From NCBI GenBank assembly GCA_002427845.1, contig DIYZ01000122.1, forward strand, positions 9,037 through 46,149: DNA of 37,113 bases, written 5' to 3'. The notes under the pieces were generated by a model that saw only the letters and a list, made by a program, of their open reading frames with translations, was not told the DNA's origin and did not search any database. A program made the position numbers and the translations under genes. Source of the stretch: Chloracidobacterium sp. UBA6041 (GTDB taxonomy: Bacteria > Acidobacteriota > Blastocatellia > Pyrinomonadales > Pyrinomonadaceae). Of this stretch, positions 31,987-37,113 are shown piece after piece (within the stretch, counting starts at the first letter, position 1; each line of letters opens with the position of its first letter).

Positions 31987-33578
31987 TGTGCGTTCTCTCC
32001 TTCCAAGTTACTTCCATCTTTTAGTGCGTCCGCTTCCTCCCTTGATTGGGGCTGGTAGCTTACCAATGCCAGTAGTACGAGGTCTTTCGCAGTGCGCCAG
32101 TTTTTCTCGTCGAAGAGCGGCCAGAGATTTATTAAGCCGTCGCCTTGCAGTAGCTCGTTAGTGCCGCCGCGGGACCAGAAATCAACAACGGTCCCGCGCA
32201 AGGTTTCCGCATTCTTACAACGCGCTAAAGACGTTCGCAATCTCTCCGCTTCTTTTCGCGCGAGCGACGAAAAGTTTGCGTTCTCTCTCATAGCACGCTC
32301 CCCTAATTTGCCCAATCGTCTCCGCCAGCTTTCGTGACAGACTTTGATGAACAGGCGTTCTCGCTCATCATCAAACTTGGCTTCTTCGACCATTTGTCCA
32401 AGCTCCTTTCGTTCATAAAAAAGTTGTTCGCGAGTTTCTTTTCGCGTCATGTAGTCCGCAATGTTGTGATACCAGACTTCGCTGCTTGCGATGTTGTCGG
32501 CTATCAGTTCGCGGGCAGAGAATGTAGTCGCAAAATACCTTTCCGGCTCGTTCCTCTTAGCGCTTACTTGCTGCCAGCGATTTTTGAACAGTGCGGCCGC
32601 GAGCCGATAGTTTTCCAAACCTGACAAATTCCCGGAAAAAATGTTGCGGGTGGCTGTGCGGGATTTCTGCTTCTCATTCCAAGCGACTATGCCAAATGTG
32701 ATAACGCGACAAAAGAAGCGGTCGCGCATTAGCTTGGCGAAGTGGTTGCTGATGGAGCTTGTTTCAATGGTTAAGAGCATCCGCAAGGCCGCGTCTGACG
32801 CGCTGCTCGCCGTCAACTCGAGGACGGCTTGAGCGGCAATGACTTGACGCAATCGGGCGTAGATTCCCAGATCTTTGATTTCGGGTAGAAGTAAAGCCAG
32901 TCGCGTTTTGCGTCCTTTAACTCTTGAGCTGATGAGGTAGTAGATCACACCGACAGGTGCGAAGAGTAACAATAGTGCCAGTTCAAAAGGTTCCTTAATT
33001 GTAGTTGCCTTTTGCGATATGCTATCCACATGTCTAACTGAGCCACCCGGATAAAGCCAACCAATAATTTTAACTTTCTCTCTGAATGAGCCTTTGTTAT
33101 CAATCCAATCCTTGGCAATATTTTTGTCCTCAACAACCTTGCGATGTATGAACTGCTTGATCGGCTCAAAATCTTTGAGCCAATAGATCTTGTTATCTCC
33201 AACGTCATAACTCAGCGTTGTCTTTGCTGATTTTTCTCGGTGCTTGCCATATTGCAAAAAACTATTTAGCAAAGCGTTGTAGAGATGATGCCGTTGCGCA
33301 TAGTTCAACTCTCGCTCCGGTTCGAGCCCGGCGAGGCGGATGAAACCTTTATCGTCGATCCAGAAAGACTTCTTAATTAGCTTTTCAAATGCGGCTTTAG
33401 GCGTGTTCTCTGTCCATGTCAAAACCACCTGTTTTGATTCGAGTTGCCATTCCAGGCCGTGAATCTTTTGCTCTTTTCCATCAAAGGCTTGAAGCGTCAT
33501 ATACAGTCCGGCAAGTCCGGCCTTGTGCAAGGCAGTCATGCCTGGAGCGTTGAGCCGAAGTGTCATTGTTGTTGCCAT
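31983..33578 (-). CDS. cas8a1: Cas8a1 (Csx13/Cmx1, DevT-like), large subunit, MYXAN kind
   Basis: This 531-residue large subunit begins TMTLRLNAPGMTALHKAGLA and continues GLYMTLQAF, which is characteristic of the MYXAN Cas8a1/Csx13 family. A hydrophobic stretch (LALLLLFAPVGVIYYLI) near the middle and a long helical C-terminal region follow. In type I effectors Cas8 recognises the PAM and recruits Cas3. It overlaps a small upstream ORF by 16 bases and cas7 by four. No zinc motif is seen. Assignment rests on the N-terminus, size and neighbours. Confidence 0.85.
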   Translation of the reverse strand: MATTMTLRLNAPGMTALHKAGLAGLYMTLQAFDGKEQKIHGLEWQLESKQVVLTWTENTPKAAFEKLIKKSFWIDDKGFIRLAGLEPERELNYAQRHHLYNALLNSFLQYGKHREKSAKTTLSYDVGDNKIYWLKDFEPIKQFIHRKVVEDKNIAKDWIDNKGSFREKVKIIGWLYPGGSVRHVDSISQKATTIKEPFELALLLLFAPVGVIYYLISSRVKGRKTRLALLLPEIKDLGIYARLRQVIAAQAVLELTASSASDAALRMLLTIETSSISNHFAKLMRDRFFCRVITFGIVAWNEKQKSRTATRNIFSGNLSGLENYRLAAALFKNRWQQVSAKRNEPERYFATTFSARELIADNIASSEVWYHNIADYMTRKETREQLFYERKELGQMVEEAKFDDERERLFIKVCHESWRRRLGKLGERAMRENANFSSLARKEAERLRTSLARCKNAETLRGTVVDFWSRGGTNELLQGDGLINLWPLFDEKNWRTAKDLVLLALVSYQPQSREEADALKDGSNLEGENAQ

Positions 33579-33772
33579 CGCGCACCTCTTTGTTCGTCGT
33601 AATCAATCGCGTTCGGCGGCGCGATTAGATGGCCCTTGAACTCAGGCCAATTCTCCATTCGTTTCCTAAAATTCATTGGGATTGCTTTCCTGACGCGCTC
33701 TTTGGCGCTTTGTCGGCAAGCTGCTTCGTCTTGGGGCAAAATAATCGAGACGGAAACGCTTGGCTCGCGCAC
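33563..33772 (-). CDS. Small unknown protein between cas3 and cas8a1
   Basis: This 69-residue frame starts at GTG 33772. It is open further upstream without an ordinary start (coding-like sequence WLDSGWFAEPES precedes it), so the true start may be an unusual codon just after the cas3 stop. It reads MREPSVSVSIILPQDEAACR then RKAIPMNFRKRMENWPEFKG. It begins in the 231-base gap after cas3 and overlaps cas8a1 by 16 bases on the same strand, so it is likely translated. I do not recognise the family. A small effector subunit (Cas11-like) or a degraded gene are both possible. Confidence 0.5.
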   Translation of the reverse strand: MREPSVSVSIILPQDEAACRQSAKERVRKAIPMNFRKRMENWPEFKGHLIAPPNAIDYDEQRGARWQQQ

Positions 33773-33809
33773 CGATTCAGGTTCGGCAAACCAACCTGAA
33801 TCGAGCCAA

Positions 33810-35885
33810 TTAGTTCTTGTAATTCAAAGACTCGTTGTTATCGTTTTCTTGTGGCAGAGCCTTGAACGATTCAGCTAAATCAATTTGGTTTAAGGGACGA
33901 TTGAGCTTCTTAAGTCCTTCGATCCAATCTAGCGCCGTCTCAGTTTCCCTTTCCTTATAAGGCAACGCATCTTCTGGTTTATAGAAATAAGCTGTACGAG
34001 GAGTGCCTTTGTTTTCGGGCGTGATGCGGCGATTGAGTCTGCCAAGACGTTGAATCAATGAGGACACGGCAGCGACTTCGCTAATTAGAACATCGGCGTC
34101 AAGGTCGAGCGACATATCCGCTACTTGGGTCGTCACAGCAATAAATGCGGCATCTGACTTCTCGCGGTCAAAGCCATCAATTATGTTCCGATGGCGCTCC
34201 TTGCGATGTTCGTACTTGAAGCGACTGTGGTAAGTCTCGACGGGAAAATCCTTCGCCTCAAGTTTGTCGTAAACGTCTTGCGCCCGCTTAACTTGGTTGC
34301 AAATCCACAAGACTTTCTTCTTCTCCGGCACGGCTTCAGCGATGATCGCAGCCGTTTTGTTCTTGTCTGAGAGCAATTGAAATCGATAGCGCGGCAATTC
34401 TTCGAGTTCGATGGGCGACGGCATCTCGGCAAACTGAGAAAGCGGAATGTTTCTAAGTAAGAAACTCTTACGTTCGGGTGGCAGCGATGTCATCAATAAG
34501 AAATGCGCGCCCGGCATAGCTTTGATAAGTGCAATGACGGCAGCGAACATCCGATTGTCATAAGCGTGAAGTTCATCAAAGACGAACGAGCCCGTGAGAA
34601 TCGCCGGAGAGTTGTACAACCCGCGTCGATTGTTGCGTGGCAATGACAAAACCATGTCAGCCGTGCAAATGATGACTTGCGGACTCCATGCCCGCAGAGA
34701 TTCGATACGAATTAGTTTTTCCTCTTTGTCTTCGTCGCCTTTGACTTCAGCTAAGTCATCCAAGACTTCCGCCAAATCATTCAGATCAACATCAGCGCGA
34801 GAGTGCATCAAATCGGCTTCCACGTCGGTTTCGGCAACATAATCTCTATACCCTTCGGTTGCCGTGCCGGTTGTCGGATAACAGAAGAAAAGTTTCCTGC
34901 CATTGGCGTGCGTCGCCGCCCAAGCATAAGCCGCCGCTGTCTTGCCCGTGCCACAACCAGCTTCGACAAGCGTGATTTGCTTTCCTGATCCGGCAATCGC
35001 CTTTTGGAATGGGCGCAGCGCTTTCCCTTTCAGACGCGCACGGACAACTTCGTGCATCTTGTCCGAAGTGACGAATTGGGTTTCCGCGAGATTCGCGCGC
35101 ACCCACTTGTGGGGCGTGACTTTTTCCGGTGACAACGCACTTCCGGCGACATCAGCCGCCGCCGTCAGTGCCTTCAGTGCCGCCGCTAATCGCCACCATT
35201 CAGGATCATTCTTTAGCCTGTCTTTGAAAGACCTGCTGCCGAACTTGAACGGCAGATGCCGGTCTTTAAGTGAATTCGGTTTACCCTCAATCAAACTAAA
35301 GCACACTTCGGTTGTCACGCTCTCGCCGAAGAGATTCTTAAGCTCAGAATGCGTAAGCAGCATTTGCAAACCTGTATCGCAGCCGCCATCGCGCAAAGCA
35401 ATTGAAGCTTTCTTCCATTCTTCATCAAGTTTCAGGTGATGTCCGCCAACCGCCCCGATAACGCATTCAAGCAAATCTTCGGCGTCGGTGTGCTTGCCGT
35501 TCTCGCTCAACAACCTTAACGCCCAAGCTCGCACAGAACTTTCTTCGTCGGCGAGCAACAACGCGCTGAGGAGCTCGTGTCGCGCGGGTTGCTGCGTAGC
35601 CGGAATCTTGTTTCGCACCATTCGTTGAAAACCGTCGTTCGCCTTGCCGATGTCATGGCATAGACAAGCTACCTCTAATGCCCTCTGCAACCTGGAAAAC
35701 CAAACCTCTGCGTCCAAATCGAGTTGACGCAAAATCTTCTTACCAACCGCGTCGACAATCGCACGCCCGGCATCTTCGACAAACTTTAAGTGCGGAACTA
35801 ACCTCGCGTAGGCGGGAGCTTGCTCACCAGATGCGTAGCCCGGATAGCTTTTTGCTAGTAAATACTCGAAGTTAGAACTCATCAT
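33810..35885 (-). CDS. cas3: Cas3 helicase-nuclease (HD domain plus DExH helicase)
   Basis: This 691-residue fusion has an N-terminal HD nuclease (Cas3''; LCHDIGKANDGFQRM with His77 and Asp78, RHE at about 102-104, and GGHH). A superfamily 2 helicase follows (Walker A EAGCGTGKTA near 305-313, motif II DELH near 436-439, and motif VI QRLGRLNRR near 610). It is the effector nuclease that unwinds and cuts target DNA recruited by Cascade. The ATG at 35885 (or the adjacent 35882) overlaps the cas6 stop codon, so the two are coupled; an earlier in-frame start lies inside cas6. All key motifs are intact. Confidence 0.95.
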   Translation of the reverse strand: MMSSNFEYLLAKSYPGYASGEQAPAYARLVPHLKFVEDAGRAIVDAVGKKILRQLDLDAEVWFSRLQRALEVACLCHDIGKANDGFQRMVRNKIPATQQPARHELLSALLLADEESSVRAWALRLLSENGKHTDAEDLLECVIGAVGGHHLKLDEEWKKASIALRDGGCDTGLQMLLTHSELKNLFGESVTTEVCFSLIEGKPNSLKDRHLPFKFGSRSFKDRLKNDPEWWRLAAALKALTAAADVAGSALSPEKVTPHKWVRANLAETQFVTSDKMHEVVRARLKGKALRPFQKAIAGSGKQITLVEAGCGTGKTAAAYAWAATHANGRKLFFCYPTTGTATEGYRDYVAETDVEADLMHSRADVDLNDLAEVLDDLAEVKGDEDKEEKLIRIESLRAWSPQVIICTADMVLSLPRNNRRGLYNSPAILTGSFVFDELHAYDNRMFAAVIALIKAMPGAHFLLMTSLPPERKSFLLRNIPLSQFAEMPSPIELEELPRYRFQLLSDKNKTAAIIAEAVPEKKKVLWICNQVKRAQDVYDKLEAKDFPVETYHSRFKYEHRKERHRNIIDGFDREKSDAAFIAVTTQVADMSLDLDADVLISEVAAVSSLIQRLGRLNRRITPENKGTPRTAYFYKPEDALPYKERETETALDWIEGLKKLNRPLNQIDLAESFKALPQENDNNESLNYKN

Positions 35886-36586
35886 CTTTCTTGCTCCGCT
35901 TGATCGGCCACAATTGGATTGAAGATCCCGCATCCCATCGCACGTCGGCCGCCGATCCCGAACGCTTGTAGCTTCAGCGAATCTTCATCATTCAATTCGT
36001 GCACGGCGACGGAGAATCCGACGACGGATTTGCCGTGGATCGTTACTATGCGACGACGGTAGCGGCCTTGTTCATCGCGGGGCAGTTCAGCTTTGCCTTT
36101 AACGTCGAGCGAATCCAACTGCCGCTTGACTGCTTCGAGGAATGGTTCGGGCTCGGTGAACTTCTTGATGGTCACGACGCGCGCGTAGAGCGAGGGGGCG
36201 GGCTCGAGCGGGCGCGCGACGGGAAGGCCAAGGCGGATCTGGTGGCCGCCGATGTCCAGTCGCTTGCCTGCGAGCCGTAGCACGTCGCGGTAATGCTCCG
36301 CGGGAATGCGCAGGCGCAAGACGGATAGTTTCGAGTTTCGACTTCCAAGTTTCGAGTTGTCAGGCAAACGAAGGCTGATCATGCCTGAGCCGGAAGGGAA
36401 GCCGCTGATCAGTTCAATGCCGAGCCAGTCGGCACTATGCAATGCGGGAAACGCTCGCGAGATGGAGGAGTAGAGCAGGTAGCCATGATCCGCCGCTAGT
36501 TGTTTCCCTTGAATAGAAAAAGCGATACTCACGTATGGCTCCTCGATTTCCCACGCCGACGCGACGACTAAGCTAGAACTGTTCAT
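35882..36586 (-). CDS. cas6: Cas6 (Cmx6-like) crRNA endonuclease carrying a repeat insertion
   Basis: This 234-residue RAMP endonuclease cuts the CRISPR transcript within the repeats. The MYXAN Cmx6 pattern is visible: FSIQGKQLAADHGYLLYSSI (possible catalytic His34), FPALHSADWLGIELI, and the C-terminal Gly-rich loop GIGGRRAMGCGIFNP. ATG 36586 is preferred since AAGGAGAG stands four bases upstream; an in-frame ATG at 36667 lies in repeat-like sequence without such a site. Residues about 76-89 (NSKLGSRNSKLS) are encoded by a dispersed repeat inserted in frame (36327-36361). First gene of the effector operon, overlapping cas3 by four bases. Confidence 0.88.
   Translation of the reverse strand: MNSSSLVVASAWEIEEPYVSIAFSIQGKQLAADHGYLLYSSISRAFPALHSADWLGIELISGFPSGSGMISLRLPDNSKLGSRNSKLSVLRLRIPAEHYRDVLRLAGKRLDIGGHQIRLGLPVARPLEPAPSLYARVVTIKKFTEPEPFLEAVKRQLDSLDVKGKAELPRDEQGRYRRRIVTIHGKSVVGFSVAVHELNDEDSLKLQAFGIGGRRAMGCGIFNPIVADQAEQER
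36327..36361. repeat. Dispersed repeat unit inside cas6
   Basis: The plus strand carries AGTTTCGAGTTTCGAC and, seven bases on, AGTTTCGAGTT, the same unit as the intergenic copies at 25995-26013. The insertion keeps the cas6 frame open and adds about 12-14 polar residues. Confidence 0.65.
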
Positions 36587-36932
36587 TTGCTCTCCTTCGA
36601 TTGAAACTGCCCGGCCCATATGTGGCTCCTGACTGAGCTTATGTTCTTTGAATCGGTCTTTTTCCATAAAACATCAGGTTCCTACGGAGCCGTTATCTGC
36701 TGTGCGGTCCATTGGGTGATATTGATAAGTTTTCCTCCGAAGAGAAGTGAATCATCTGCACGCGCTGAATTAATGGGAGTCAGCGATGCAGAATAGGCAC
36801 GAACATGAGAATTGACATGCTCACTCAGCGTGAAGAAAAGCGGGTCGCGAGGAGTAAGCTGTCAGGAACGAGACGAGGGTACAAACCGGTGGGTAATCAA
36901 GTAAAGGACCAGTGCCCACAGTAAACAAAAAC
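36587..36932. other. Upstream region of the cas operon, no gene seen
   Basis: Next to cas6 lies a copy (36664-36695) of the left end of the 28588 repeat: both share ACGG, two bases, CCGT, then AGG-AC and ATGTTT. The rest shows no CRISPR repeats and no convincing ORF. A cas promoter on the minus strand is expected here but no clear -35/-10 pair was found. Confidence 0.45.
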
Positions 36933-36950
36933 GGACAGCGGGTGCTGTCC
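36920..36950 (-). terminator. Intrinsic terminator for the tRNA-Pro transcript
   Basis: Read on the minus strand, GGACAGC and GCTGTCC (36933-36939 with 36944-36950) form a 7-bp stem with a four-base loop, followed by GTTTTTGTTT. It lies 17 bases after the CCA end of the tRNA fragment. Confidence 0.8.
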
Positions 36951-36967
36951 ATAAGGCTTGAAGTTAA

Positions 36968-37013
<46 letters not shown>

Positions 37014-37029
37014 AGTAACTTTGCCTTAC

Positions 37030-37113
37030 CACCATGTGCTACGGAGTAACACCTGACGCAAAATTCCTGAGTGACTTGCGGGAGGTTTCGGTACTCAGTA
37101 GCACTGCATGGTG
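37030..37113. repeat. Inverted repeat at the right edge
   Basis: Arms 37030-37048 (CACCATGTGCTACGGAGTA) and 37092-37113 are reverse complements with one mismatch and a three-base gap, separated by 43 bases. It lies just beyond the broken tRNA end and may be the terminal structure of the inserted element or another dispersed repeat. The window ends within or at the end of the right arm. Confidence 0.5.

Noticed and set aside
34942..35439. 165-codon plus-strand frame opposite cas3
   Set aside because: It is antisense to conserved Cas3 motifs; the Cas3 frame is clearly the coding one.
36587..36667. Longer cas6 start at 36667
   Set aside because: The extra 27 residues fall partly in dispersed-repeat sequence without a ribosome binding site, while ATG 36586 has AAGGAGAG at good distance.
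36587..36960. Possible CRISPR leader or array upstream of cas6
   Set aside because: No repeated unit of 25-40 bases with regular spacing is present; the only repeats are dispersed-element pieces.

Overview
The window looks like a chromosomal segment of a mesophilic or moderately thermophilic Acidobacteriota bacterium, most likely Blastocatellia-like. The reasons are a VWFA-related secreted protein of the kind that is expanded in acidobacteria, a Tes/Mss-type radical SAM enzyme that fits membrane-spanning lipids, a complete Tad pilus locus, and several dispersed short repeats between genes. Assignment is from gene content and protein motifs only; no database search was possible.

Layout. 1-833: start of methylmalonyl-CoA mutase (minus, runs off the left edge). 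1083-2868: a minus-strand pair, phosphohexomutase then an FtsL/DivIC-like division protein, ending in a strong hairpin. 3371-4915: a sigma-54 enhancer-binding regulator (plus) with its own sigma-70 promoter and an intrinsic terminator. 5208-21596: a long plus-strand Tad/Flp pilus locus: a sigma-54-type promoter, a small membrane ORF, two tandem Flp pilins, TadV/CpaA prepilin peptidase, CpaB, secretin CpaC, TadG-like, two TadE-like pseudopilins, TadZ/CpaE, TadA/CpaF, TadB, TadC, a TPR (TadD-like) protein, an AAA ATPase, a lytic transglycosylase, a secreted duplicated-repeat protein and a VWFA protein. 21906-26764: a Tes/Mss-like radical SAM protein, ribosomal protein S21, SurE, Pcm and a DedA membrane protein.

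26765-37113 is an accessory region. On the minus strand it holds a type I CRISPR-Cas locus of the MYXAN (DevTRS) kind, in transcription order cas6, cas3, a small unknown ORF, cas8a1, cas7, cas5. About 2.4 kb of toxin-antitoxin and ORF6N material follows (hicBA, a vapB-like antitoxin, a 5'-truncated vapC, a DUF433 antitoxin with a truncated DUF5615 toxin, and an ORF6N gene with a palindromic site). The locus ends in a cas4-cas1 fusion that stops about 30 residues into Cas1. No cas2, no intact cas1 and no CRISPR array lie in the window. The effector module looks intact while the adaptation module is broken, with a 34-bp piece matching the VWFA gene and a perfect 22-bp-arm palindrome at the break. 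The right edge carries the 3' half of a tRNA-Pro gene plus its terminator, which looks like the distal attachment end of an integrated element lying beyond the window.

How the parts work together: the sigma-54 regulator is well placed to control the pilus operon; the Tad genes form one envelope-spanning machine, with the lytic transglycosylase plausibly opening peptidoglycan for it; the radical SAM protein is a candidate for making membrane-spanning lipids; and the CRISPR effector genes probably act in interference with spacers held elsewhere, or are decaying.
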